64,000 nucleotides of DNA from TMP-86 sp964247385 (GTDB taxonomy: Bacteria; Pseudomonadota; Gammaproteobacteria; Steroidobacterales; Steroidobacteraceae), in assembly GCA_964247385.1 (NCBI GenBank), contig CAXTUB010000008.1:62001-126000 (forward strand), read 5' to 3'. The first letter of the stretch is position 1. Every line of letters begins with the position of its first letter. The notes below the pieces were generated by a model. The model made no database searches and was not told the origin of the DNA. It worked only from the letters and a program-made list of their open reading frames with translations. A program made the position numbers and the translations under genes. Shown here in pieces: positions 28,291 through 36,745 of the stretch.

Positions 28291-29178
28291 TTGATTACAT
28301 CCTTTCGCAAGGTCAACGGACTCGGCAACGATTTCGTCGTGTTCGACGCACGTCGCGCGGCGCTGTCTTGGACGCCGCGGCAAGCGCAATTGTTGGCCGA
28401 CCGGCACATTGGCATCGGCGGCGATCAGGTGCTGACCTTGCGCCCGTCGGAGCGAGCCGACGTTTACATGCAAATCCAAAATATCGATGGAAGTGAGGTC
28501 AATGCGTGCGGCAATGCCGCGCGATGCGTGGCCCGCTTATTGTGGGAGGAAGAGGCCTACCAATCTCGGGCGCAGGTTCGTATCGAGACCGCCGCCGGAG
28601 TGTTGTCGGCAGAGCTCGCTGCGGGAGGCGTGAGCTTGGATCTTGGCGAGCCGCGCTTCGAATGGCAACACGTGCCACTGTCGCGGCCGGTCGATACGTT
28701 GCATGTCGATTTGACTTGGGGACCCGCCGGAGCACCGGTCGTCCACGATGCCGTCGCGCTGAACATGGGCAATCCGCACGCGGTATTTTTCGTCGACGAT
28801 GTCTCGCGTCTGCCCATCGAGGAGATCGGTCCGTCGCTCGAGCATCACGCTTGGTTTCCACAGCGCGCCAACATCGGTTTCGCCCAAGTGCTCTCGCGCA
28901 GCGGAATTCGTTTGAGAGTGTGGGAGCGCCATGCCGGATTGACCCGCGCTTGCGGCACAGGCGCGTGCGCCGCGCTGGTCGCCGCCTCTCGGCGAGGCCT
29001 CACGGGGCGCTCTGCCACGCTGTATCTGGACGGCGGCGCGCTCGAGATCGATTGGCGCGATAACAATCACGTCATCACGACGGGCGCGACCATGGTGGGC
29101 TTCGACGGCACGCTCGCGCCGGACTTGATCGCGCGATTGCGGCGAGCGGCAGATGATGATTTTACCGGCGGTGCATGA
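28291..29178 (+). CDS. dapF: Diaminopimelate epimerase
   Basis: The 295-residue enzyme converts LL- to meso-diaminopimelate for lysine and peptidoglycan synthesis in the cytoplasm. Both catalytic cysteines are present: Cys73 in NACGNAARC and Cys221 in ACGTGACAAL. The N-terminus FRKVNGLGNDFVV is standard. Start is TTG at 28291, since no ATG precedes the conserved region. The stop overlaps the next gene by four bases (ATGA). The usual lysA partner is absent, replaced by a permease. Confidence 0.97.
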   Translation: MITSFRKVNGLGNDFVVFDARRAALSWTPRQAQLLADRHIGIGGDQVLTLRPSERADVYMQIQNIDGSEVNACGNAARCVARLLWEEEAYQSRAQVRIETAAGVLSAELAAGGVSLDLGEPRFEWQHVPLSRPVDTLHVDLTWGPAGAPVVHDAVALNMGNPHAVFFVDDVSRLPIEEIGPSLEHHAWFPQRANIGFAQVLSRSGIRLRVWERHAGLTRACGTGACAALVAASRRGLTGRSATLYLDGGALEIDWRDNNHVITTGATMVGFDGTLAPDLIARLRRAADDDFTGGA

Positions 29179-30602
29179 GCGGCACGTTGCCGGTCGATAT
29201 CGAAGCCATCCCTGCGCGGAAGCTGGTGCGAGGCCTAGGGCTTGCAGGCGCCATCTCGGTCAACATCACCAACATGATCGGCACGGGCGTCTTTCTCAAG
29301 GCGCGCGTGATGACGTGCAATGTGCAAACGCCTTGGTCTGTCTTGATGGTATGGGTAGCGGGCGGTGCGCTCACGCTGGCAGGCTCTGCCTGTCTTGCCG
29401 AGCTTGGCGCGCTATTGCCGGCAGCCGGCGGCGAATATGTGTTCTTGAGGCGCGCCTATGGCCGCGCGATCGGTTTTCTTTACGGGTGGACCACGTTCTT
29501 CATCACGAAGGGCGGCGCGCAGGCGGCGCTCGCCATGGGGTTCGCGCTATTTTTGAATATCGCGCTCGGCGGAATTTCAGGTCCCGCCTTCGAAGTTTCC
29601 CTTCTCGGTGTGCATGTCCTCATCGGTCCTTTGACTTGGGTTGCCATCGCGGCCGTGTGGACCGTTTCGGTGCTCAATTGCATCCGTGTCTCCGCGAGTG
29701 GGCAAATCGCGCTTGCTTTGACGCTGGTGAAAGTGACTTTACTGGTGGCCGTTGCCGTATGCGGCTTGTTGATCGCGGGCGGGCATTGGACTCACTTTCA
29801 TGAAAGCGGCGTGGGCGGCGTCTGCGCGGGCGTCGCGCCAACGGCGCAGGGCGGGCTTGCAGGCTGGGGGGCGGCGCTCCTCGGCGCGCTTTGGGCGTAT
29901 GACGGATGGAATAACGTGACGCCGCTTGCCGGGGAAGTGCGCAGCCCCGAACGCACACTGCCTCGCACGTTCCTGCTCGCGACCTCGGTCGTCGCTGCGC
30001 TGTATGTCATCGTCAATTCCACTTATTTCTTTGTGTTGGCGCCGCACGAAATCGCTGATCTGCCGGCCAGTGCGTCGGTGGGTACTGAGGTCTTGCGCCG
30101 GGCCGTCGGCCCGTTGGCGCTGAGCTTGATGGCGGGAGCGCTCATGTTGTCCTCTTTCAGTTCTGCCCATGCCAGCTTGCTCGCGGGTGCGCGAGTGCCG
30201 TTTGCCATGGCGCGCGAAGGAATTTTCTTTCGCAAGCTCGCAGTGCTATCACCGCGCACGCACGTGCCGGTGAATGCCATCTTGGCGCAGGCTGCTTGGG
30301 GGAGTGTGCTGGTCGTGTCAGGCTCCTTCGATACCATCACCGATTCCGTCGTATTCGCCCAGTTCTTGTTTCATGCCATGACGGTCGGCACCTTATTCGT
30401 CTTTCGTCGCACCCTCCGGCACGTCCCGCGGCCCTATCGCGCTTGGGGGTATCCTGTCGTGCCGGCACTGTTCATTGCCGTCAGCGTTGCGCTCGTCATC
30501 AACACATTCATCGCCACACCACGGCAAGCATTACTGGGCATCGCCATGATTGTCCTCGGCCTGCCTTTTTATGCCTACTGGGCGAGGCGGGCGCCCACGT
30601 GA
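29175..30602 (+). CDS. APC-family amino-acid permease (LAT-like)
   Basis: The 475-residue protein has about twelve hydrophobic helices. Helix 1 contains the unwound substrate motif NMIGTGVFLKA. Further markers are ELGALLPAAGGEYVFLRRAYG and AYDGWNNVTPLAGEV, typical of the L-amino-acid transporter branch. It should exchange or import amino acids across the inner membrane. Four-base overlaps link it to dapF upstream (ATGA) and the antiporter downstream (GTGA). Substrate is unknown. Confidence 0.9.
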   Translation: MSGTLPVDIEAIPARKLVRGLGLAGAISVNITNMIGTGVFLKARVMTCNVQTPWSVLMVWVAGGALTLAGSACLAELGALLPAAGGEYVFLRRAYGRAIGFLYGWTTFFITKGGAQAALAMGFALFLNIALGGISGPAFEVSLLGVHVLIGPLTWVAIAAVWTVSVLNCIRVSASGQIALALTLVKVTLLVAVAVCGLLIAGGHWTHFHESGVGGVCAGVAPTAQGGLAGWGAALLGALWAYDGWNNVTPLAGEVRSPERTLPRTFLLATSVVAALYVIVNSTYFFVLAPHEIADLPASASVGTEVLRRAVGPLALSLMAGALMLSSFSSAHASLLAGARVPFAMAREGIFFRKLAVLSPRTHVPVNAILAQAAWGSVLVVSGSFDTITDSVVFAQFLFHAMTVGTLFVFRRTLRHVPRPYRAWGYPVVPALFIAVSVALVINTFIATPRQALLGIAMIVLGLPFYAYWARRAPT

Positions 30603-32197
30603 GCCCGTCTTCGACCTTCGAGCTGATCCTGGGTTTGCTCGCGCTTGCGTTGATTCTCCCCATCGTCGCGAGACGTTTGCCGATACCGCAGGCGTCCACA
30701 TTGGTGCTGGGCGGCATGGCGTTGGCGCTTCTGCCATGGACGCTGTCCGTGGAGCTCGATCCGGATCTCATCATGGTCATGTTTCTGCCGCCCTTATTGA
30801 TGTCGGGCGCGTATTTCACCGTCTGGCGCGATTTCAAGGCGGACCTGACTCCCATCGCGCTGCTCGCGCTTGGCGCGGTCGCCTTCACCACGTTCGTTGT
30901 GGGATACGCCGCAAAGCTCATGTTGCCCGGCCTGCCATGGGCGGCATGCTTTACGTTGGGCGCCATCGTCTCACCGCCCGATGCGGTCGCTGCCAAGGCG
31001 ATCATTCACGGCTTGCGATTGCCTCGGCGCATGGTGACTATCCTCGAAGGCGAGAGTTTGGTGAACGATGCGTCGGGGCTGCTGCTGTACCGGCTGGCCG
31101 TCGCCGCCGCGTTGACCGGCGCATTCAGCTGGAGCGCTGCGACGTTGTCGCTCTTGTGGCTCGGCTGCGGTGGCGTGCTGATTGGAATCGGCGCGGGATG
31201 GCTCGCGACTGAAGTCATGCGCTTTCGCACGCATCCGCATGAAGTCGTGCTGTTGAGCTTTCTTACCGCTTGGCTGACCTATATCGGCGCCGACGCCGTT
31301 GGCGCTTCGGGCGTGCTGGCCGTGGTGGCCTGCGGCCTCGTCAATGGCTGGCATCAGCACGAAGTGCTCAGTGCGCGTGCGCGCACAGAGGCTCGCGCCG
31401 TCTGGCGCTTCACGGTGACTGTGCTCGAATCTCTCGTGTTCGTCCTCATCGGTTTATCGTTGCGCGGCGTGCTGCAACGGTTGGGCGGATTCGAGGCCGC
31501 CTTGGCGCGCGCCGGTCCGCTCACGCTCGCAGTCATTGCGGCGGTCGTGATCGCACGGTTCGTATGGATTTTCCCGAGCGCCTACCTTCCCCGCAAGCTG
31601 ATACCCAAATATCGTCAGCGCTCGCCCTACCCATCCGTGGCTGCGCTCATCGTCATTTCTTGGGCCGGCATGCGCGGTGTGGTGAGCATGGCCGCGGCGC
31701 TCGCTTTGCCGCGAAGCTTTCCGGGCCGCGATCTCCTGCTGTTTGCCACTTTTGGAGTCATCGCGGTCTCGGTGCTCGTGCAGGGCGCCACGCTGGCACC
31801 GCTGATTCGAGCGCTGTTGCCGGAGCTTCCCGAAGAACGGAAGGAAGCGTTGGATGAGAACGCCGCGCGCGCGGCCGTCACGCAGGCTTCGCTCAAGGAA
31901 GTCGAGTCGATGCCGGCGCACCGCGAATCGGGCGAGCCTCAGCACCCGCAACTCATCGAGGAATATCGCTGGCGCGCGCATGTGACGCAACGAGTGCACG
32001 AGCGCGGCGAGGAGATGGAGGACGTGCGGCATCGACACTTTGCGGCCGCACTCCAGGCGTTGACGGCGGGGCGCAATGAGCTCATCCGGTTGCATCGAGC
32101 GGGAGATTTGCACGACTCCACGCTGCATGCCATCGAGTCCGAGCTCGATCTCGAGGAGCTGCGGCTACGGCGTCTCGATGGCCAGGCCGAGGACTGA
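30599..32197 (+). CDS. CPA1-type Na+/H+ antiporter
   Basis: GTG at 30599 overlaps the permease stop and gives 532 residues. About twelve membrane helices are followed by a charged cytoplasmic tail (about 415-532) rich in Glu/Arg, probably helical. The ion-site helices carry SPPDAVAAKA and EGESLVNDASGLL, characteristic of NhaP/CPA1 exchangers; a further helix carries SWAGMRGVVSMA. It exports sodium or potassium for protons. The longer open frame back to 30296 lies inside the permease and is rejected. Confidence 0.92.
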   Translation: MSPSSTFELILGLLALALILPIVARRLPIPQASTLVLGGMALALLPWTLSVELDPDLIMVMFLPPLLMSGAYFTVWRDFKADLTPIALLALGAVAFTTFVVGYAAKLMLPGLPWAACFTLGAIVSPPDAVAAKAIIHGLRLPRRMVTILEGESLVNDASGLLLYRLAVAAALTGAFSWSAATLSLLWLGCGGVLIGIGAGWLATEVMRFRTHPHEVVLLSFLTAWLTYIGADAVGASGVLAVVACGLVNGWHQHEVLSARARTEARAVWRFTVTVLESLVFVLIGLSLRGVLQRLGGFEAALARAGPLTLAVIAAVVIARFVWIFPSAYLPRKLIPKYRQRSPYPSVAALIVISWAGMRGVVSMAAALALPRSFPGRDLLLFATFGVIAVSVLVQGATLAPLIRALLPELPEERKEALDENAARAAVTQASLKEVESMPAHRESGEPQHPQLIEEYRWRAHVTQRVHERGEEMEDVRHRHFAAALQALTAGRNELIRLHRAGDLHDSTLHAIESELDLEELRLRRLDGQAED

Positions 32198-32210
32198 GGG
32201 CCCTGCGCCA

Positions 32211-32314
32211 ATGAGCCGCATCGGTTGAGCCCTATCGAAATGAACCATGCCGGAGTGAACCGCGCCAATATGAGCCGCGTCAAAATGAACCGCGTCAAAA
32301 TGAGCGCATTGGTT
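32211..32314 (+). repeat. 15-bp repeat ladder; every full unit begins with a start codon
   Basis: Six 15-base units begin at 32225, 32240, 32255, 32270, 32285 and 32300 with TTG, ATG, GTG, ATG, ATG and ATG. The consensus is ATGAACCGCGTCAAA. A 14-base unit at 32211 precedes them in another frame. Within the DoxX-like gene the units encode MSRVK/MNRVK-type pentapeptides in frame. Copy number could change by slippage without breaking translation. Confidence 0.85.
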
Positions 32315-32674
32315 TTCGTATTCCTGTGGTTTGCTCTCGGCGGCGCAGGGCACTTTTTCGCGACCAGGCTGGAGATGAGCATCGTGCCGCCTTACATTCC
32401 GTGGCCGCGCGAGGTCGTTTGGGTGAGCGGCGCGCTCGAGTGGCTCGGCGCGATCGGACTCCTGTTTCGGGCTACTCGGCGCGCCGCAGGTCTCGGCTTG
32501 CTCATTCTGACCATCGTGGTCACGCCGGCCAACATTTTCATGTTGCAGCGGCCCGAATGGTTCAACGTGCCTTATTGGCTGCTGGTGGCCCGCCTGCCTT
32601 TACAGCTCGTGCTGCTGTGGCTCATCGCGTGGAGCACGGACGCTTGGCCAACTCCTACCGTAAAGGCGCGTTGA
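32225..32674 (+). CDS. DoxX-like small membrane protein
   Basis: Up to 149 residues with four hydrophobic helices in the DoxX-like arrangement; markers are the GHF motif in helix 1, PPYIPWP before helix 2 and ALEWLGAIGLL in helix 2. The true start is unclear: six in-frame start codons, 15 bases apart (32225-32300), precede the first helix at MSALVFVFLW. The last, ATG 32300, gives 124 residues and the cleanest N-terminus. It follows the antiporter closely and may be co-transcribed. DoxX-like proteins have varied redox or membrane roles; nothing more specific can be read. Confidence 0.78.
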   Translation: MSPIEMNHAGVNRANMSRVKMNRVKMSALVFVFLWFALGGAGHFFATRLEMSIVPPYIPWPREVVWVSGALEWLGAIGLLFRATRRAAGLGLLILTIVVTPANIFMLQRPEWFNVPYWLLVARLPLQLVLLWLIAWSTDAWPTPTVKAR

Positions 32675-32698
32675 GAAAATCGGCGGACAGCCGCCGGC

Positions 32699-33733
32699 TC
32701 AACCTTCGTTTGCAGTGCCGACGAGAGTCACCGGCACGTTGTTGTCTGGAGCCGCCAACTGGGCAGTACGACTCCGCCAAACTTCGGGGGTCTGCGGCTT
32801 GATGAAGATGGTGACGACGTCGATGTCGGCCGCATCCACCGCATCTTCGATTCGTTGGATGCATTGCTCGATGCGCGTGGTGTCGAGGCCGTCGTGAAAT
32901 TCCGCGCTCAGTGCCGCAAGCACATGCCGCGGCCCCAGCTGCCACGCGACCACGCCGTTCGCCGTGCGCACGTCCGGGTCTGCGGCCGCGATCTTCAGGA
33001 TCGTGTCGTGCACGAAACGATCGGCGCCTTCGCCCAACAGCAATTGCTTGATCTCGCCTGCGAGCAGCACCGAGGCTGCCGCCAGCACGGCAGAGATGCC
33101 GAGAGAGGCGACGCCATCGAGTTGCGGCAAATCCCAGTATTGGGCGGCTGCGATGCCGCCGGCGGCAATCAATAGCCCGAGCAGCGCTGCGCTGTCTTCG
33201 AACAACACGGTGAACACGCTCGGGTCTTTGCTGTTGCGGAAGGCCTGGAAGTAGCCTTGCTCGCCCTTGCTTGCGCGAAAAGACCTCAAGCTCATCCACC
33301 AGGACACCGACTCGAATGCGGCGGAAATCGCAAGCACCACGTAGTTGGCCAAGGCATGCGATGTGGATCTGGGATGCAGCACGCGGTCAATGCCTTCCAA
33401 GCACGACACACCGGCGCCGAGCGCAAATACGAGCAGGGCCACCATGAAGCTCCAAAAATAGAGCTCACGCCCGTAGCCGAAAGGATGGCTCTGGTCCGGA
33501 GCGAGGTCGGCGCGTTTCAATCCATACAACAGCAGGATCTCATTGACGGTGTCGACGAGCGAATGCACGCCCTCGCTCAACATCGCCGAGCTTCCTGAAA
33601 TGGATGCCGCGATGAATTTTGTGCATGCGATGGCGACGTTCGAGGCAAGCGCCGCGTACACGACAAGTTTGCTCCCGCCGTGGTCTTTTGTATTCGAGCG
33701 GCTGCGTCGCCTGCGTGCGCGATAATCTGTCAC
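32699..33733 (-). CDS. Cation diffusion facilitator, ZnT9/SLC30A9-like
   Basis: The 344-residue protein has six hydrophobic helices and a C-terminal cytoplasmic domain (about 255-330). Helix 2 carries the site HSLVDTVNE. Helix 5 has FEDSAALLG, with Glu-Asp where zinc exporters have His-x-x-x-Asp, a pattern seen in the ZnT9-like branch. SHPFGYGRE lies in the loop. Relatives move zinc or other divalent metals against protons; the altered second site makes substrate uncertain. The start lies four bases from the divergent acylase ATG, so their promoters overlap each other's coding region. Confidence 0.88.
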   Translation of the reverse strand: MTDYRARRRRSRSNTKDHGGSKLVVYAALASNVAIACTKFIAASISGSSAMLSEGVHSLVDTVNEILLLYGLKRADLAPDQSHPFGYGRELYFWSFMVALLVFALGAGVSCLEGIDRVLHPRSTSHALANYVVLAISAAFESVSWWMSLRSFRASKGEQGYFQAFRNSKDPSVFTVLFEDSAALLGLLIAAGGIAAAQYWDLPQLDGVASLGISAVLAAASVLLAGEIKQLLLGEGADRFVHDTILKIAAADPDVRTANGVVAWQLGPRHVLAALSAEFHDGLDTTRIEQCIQRIEDAVDAADIDVVTIFIKPQTPEVWRSRTAQLAAPDNNVPVTLVGTANEG

Positions 33734-33736
33734 GGG

Positions 33737-36142
33737 ATGAACGTGGGAGTGGGCGGGGTGGTCGGCAGGAAAACCAAGATCATCGGCATTGTAGCGCTCG
33801 CTGCCCTAGCGCTCATCGGTGGTGCGGGCTTGGCATCGTGGTGCGCTGTTCGAGCCAGCCTACCGCGGCTGGACGGTGAGGAACGCTGGAGCCTGTTGGA
33901 GGCATCCATCCGCATCGAGCGCGATGCGTTCGGTGCGCCTCGCCTCACGGCCGTCACGCGGCTCGATCTCGCCCGAGCGCTCGGCTTCGTGCACGCACAG
34001 GACCGATTCTTTCAAATGGATCTGCTGCGCCGCGCAGCGGCCGGCGAGCTCGCGGAGTTACTGGGCGAGAGTCTCGTCGAGACCGATCAAGAGTTTCGCG
34101 TGCATCGCTTTCGCTCGATCGCCGGTGCCGTGCTCACAAGCCTCGAGCCAGCAGAACGTGCATTGCTCGAAGCCTATGCGCAGGGTGTGAATCGCGGTTT
34201 GGCATCGCTTCGCGCCCGTCCGCCGGAATACTTTTTGCTGCGCGCGCAGCCCGCGCCATGGCGGCCCGTCGACAGCTTGTTGTGTGTCTATGCAATGTTT
34301 TTGCAGCTTCAAGATGCGCGTGGCCACTATGTCGAGCAGCGCGGCCTGTTACGCGAAGCGCTCCCAGCGTCACTCTCGCGCTTCCTCGAAGCGGGTGCGC
34401 CGGAGTGGGACGCCGCCATGGATTCGAGCCGCTCTACCGAGCCGCAGTGGCCTACTGACATCAACTTGCGCGCTGAAGCGGAGGGCGACCCGCAGCCGCC
34501 GAATCACCTCTTGCAGGAGATCGCCAAGATCGGCAGCAACAGCTGGGCAATCGGCGGCATGCATACCGCGAATGGCGCGGCGCTGGTCGCGAATGATATG
34601 CATCTGGGATTTCGCGTGCCAAACATCTGGTATCGCGTCGACATGAGAATGAGCCCACCTGAGCGCAGCGCATCGCTCCATCTGGCCGGTGTTTCGCTTC
34701 CGGGAAATCCGCTGATCGTGGCCGGAACCAACGGGCACATCGCCTGGGGATTCACGAATAGCTACGGCGACTATGAACAACTCATTCGGTTGGTCCCTGT
34801 ACCGGGAGAGAATGAGTTGTATGCCACATCGGACGGCATCCAGCGCTTGCGCCGCATCGACGAGCGGATTGCGGTGCATGCCAGCGCAACGCGCATTCGT
34901 CACGTCGTGCAATCGCAATGGGGACCCGTTATCGGGACGGACTGGCGGGGACGATCCCTGGTGCTCGACTGGACTGCTCATCATGTCGAGGCGGTGAATT
35001 TGCACCTCGGGCAACTCGAAGCCGCACGCTCGGTGGACGAAGCGCTCGCCATTGCTCCTCTCGTAGGCATCCCTGGGCAAAATTTTACGGTGGGCGATGC
35101 CGCAGGCCATATTGGCTGGACGATCGCCGGCCGGCTGCCCGCGCGCGGCGCCTTGGACACAAGTGTTCCCGTCCCGTCGAATGCCCGTAACGTGGGTATC
35201 ATGGGTTGGCAGCGTCCAGAGGATTATCCGCGCATCGCCGATCCGGCTTCGGGCATCATTTGGACCGCGAATGCTCGCGTCGTCGGCGGTGCCGGAGCGA
35301 GCGCCATCGGCGATGGCGGCTATGACCGTGGTGCTCGCGCCGCGCAGATCCGTGATGATCTCGCCGCGGCAGGGCGGTTTTCGCTGCGCGACAGCTTGCG
35401 CACGCAGCTCGATGACCGCGCGTTATTTCTCGAGCGATGGCGCGTCTTGATGCGGCGCTCGATGGCGCTGGCGGGAGCCAAGCAAATTCCCGAAGCCGAG
35501 GCTGCGCGCAGTGTGTTGGCGTCTTGGTCGGGTCATGCAGCGCCGCGCGATGCCGCATATCGCCTGGTTCAAGCATTCCGCGCTCAAGTCGAAGTGCGCG
35601 TGTTCTACATGCTCGTAGCCCGTGCACGGCGCATCGCGCCCCAATTCGAATTCGAGATTCCCGCCGCATTCGAAGGCCCGCTCTGGCGCTTGCTCGAGGC
35701 GCGTCCGACGAATTTGCTGGCGGCGCGCTATGCCGACTGGGATGCGTTGCTTCTCGAGGCCGTGCAATCCGCGCTGCTGCTGCCGGCGCAGTGCAGCGAC
35801 TTGATGGCATGTACGTGGGGGCAGGTGAACGAAGTGCACATCGCTCACCCCCTATCACGCGCAGTGCCTGCGCTCAGCGCGTGGCTTGACATGCCGGCCA
35901 TGATGCTTGCCGGCGGCCGCGCCGACATGCCGCGAGTGCAAGGCAAGAATTTCGGCGCGTCCGAACGCTTCAGCGTGTCAGTCGGCCCCGAGATGCACGG
36001 CTACTTTCAAATGCCCGGCGGACAAAGCGGCCATTTTCTCTCCGAGTATTACCGTATCGGCTTGGAGGACTGGGCGAGGGGGTGGGCGGCGCCGTTCTTG
36101 CCCGGTGCGTCAACGCACGAGCTGACGATCTCGCCGCGTTGA
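33737..36142 (+). CDS. Penicillin-acylase-family Ntn hydrolase
   Basis: From ATG at 33737 the precursor has 801 residues. A membrane/signal helix (about 15-38) targets it to the periplasm. The alpha part contains RDAFGAP and [19 protein letters not shown]. The beta chain should begin at Ser267 in [10 protein letters not shown] after self-cleavage. Other family marks are [12 protein letters not shown] and the [18 protein letters not shown] core. Relatives cleave amides such as penicillin G or acyl-homoserine lactones. The natural substrate is not evident. Confidence 0.92.
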   Translation: MNVGVGGVVGRKTKIIGIVALAALALIGGAGLASWCAVRASLPRLDGEERWSLLEASIRIERDAFGAPRLTAVTRLDLARALGFVHAQDRFFQMDLLRRAAAGELAELLGESLVETDQEFRVHRFRSIAGAVLTSLEPAERALLEAYAQGVNRGLASLRARPPEYFLLRAQPAPWRPVDSLLCVYAMFLQLQDARGHYVEQRGLLREALPASLSRFLEAGAPEWDAAMDSSRSTEPQWPTDINLRAEAEGDPQPPNHLLQEIAKIGSNSWAIGGMHTANGAALVANDMHLGFRVPNIWYRVDMRMSPPERSASLHLAGVSLPGNPLIVAGTNGHIAWGFTNSYGDYEQLIRLVPVPGENELYATSDGIQRLRRIDERIAVHASATRIRHVVQSQWGPVIGTDWRGRSLVLDWTAHHVEAVNLHLGQLEAARSVDEALAIAPLVGIPGQNFTVGDAAGHIGWTIAGRLPARGALDTSVPVPSNARNVGIMGWQRPEDYPRIADPASGIIWTANARVVGGAGASAIGDGGYDRGARAAQIRDDLAAAGRFSLRDSLRTQLDDRALFLERWRVLMRRSMALAGAKQIPEAEAARSVLASWSGHAAPRDAAYRLVQAFRAQVEVRVFYMLVARARRIAPQFEFEIPAAFEGPLWRLLEARPTNLLAARYADWDALLLEAVQSALLLPAQCSDLMACTWGQVNEVHIAHPLSRAVPALSAWLDMPAMMLAGGRADMPRVQGKNFGASERFSVSVGPEMHGYFQMPGGQSGHFLSEYYRIGLEDWARGWAAPFLPGASTHELTISPR

Positions 36143-36143
36143 G

Positions 36144-36269
36144 GGCAATCCGGCGAAGCGGTCTTTTAATGACTACATGCTGTCGTATTCGCCTTACGAC
36201 AATGTCAGCGCGCAACAGTATCCCGCGATGCTCGTGTATACGGCATTGTGGGATCCACAGGTATTGTGA
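36144..36269 (+). pseudogene. 3' remnant of oligopeptidase B (S9 peptidase)
   Basis: Directly after the acylase stop, one frame reads [37 protein letters not shown] and then TGA. This matches the segment GNP...[12 protein letters not shown]...YP-LLV-TGL-D-QV near the end of PtrB-type oligopeptidases, including the region just before the catalytic histidine. The rest of the gene, including catalytic serine and histidine, is absent. A deletion or rearrangement probably left this 41-codon scar. Confidence 0.72.
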
Positions 36270-36745
36270 TGCATGAAAAGCACTTAACGGGCGAGTCCAG
36301 CGGCGTGGAAGGCGTGGAAGAAGCGCTATGCGCGGCGGAGGCGCTCGCCAAGCATGCAAGGAAGCATGTGGCTTTGCTCAAGGAACAGCTCAAGCTTGCA
36401 AAAAAAGCTCATAAGCTGGCGAAGCGCGCGCTGCGCGAAGTCTATGCAAGCGGAGCTCCGCGTGATCGCGCCGAGGTGGAAGACGCGAGCCTCGTCGAGG
36501 TAAGCGATACAGAAGATGACGCTGCGGAGGAAGAAGCTCTGGGGCCATCTGTCGAGCTGATGCCGGTGCCTGAAGGAGTGGCCCAAGGAGCGGCCGCTCT
36601 CGAAAGCGAAGCCTCCGCAGCGAATCCTCGCGCCAAGCGTCACAAGCCGAAACGCGCCAAGCCGCGCCGAGCCACGGCAAGTCAATCTGCCTCAGACTTG
36701 GATGCATCGCCTGTATCAGCCGATGACCTGCCGCTTTCGCCATAA
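36269..36745 (+). CDS. Charged coiled-coil hypothetical protein
   Basis: ATG at 36269 overlaps the stop of the oligopeptidase remnant (TGATG), giving 158 residues. Residues about 15-65 are rich in Ala, Lys and Leu with heptad-like spacing (KHVALLKEQLKLAKKAHKLAKR), probably a coiled coil. An acidic middle (about 75-95) and a Lys/Arg/Pro/Ala-rich basic tail (KRHKPKRAKPRR) follow, resembling histone-like tails. No family recognised. It overlaps the start of the next gene by 23 bases. Confidence 0.6.
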   Translation: MHEKHLTGESSGVEGVEEALCAAEALAKHARKHVALLKEQLKLAKKAHKLAKRALREVYASGAPRDRAEVEDASLVEVSDTEDDAAEEEALGPSVELMPVPEGVAQGAAALESEASAANPRAKRHKPKRAKPRRATASQSASDLDASPVSADDLPLSP

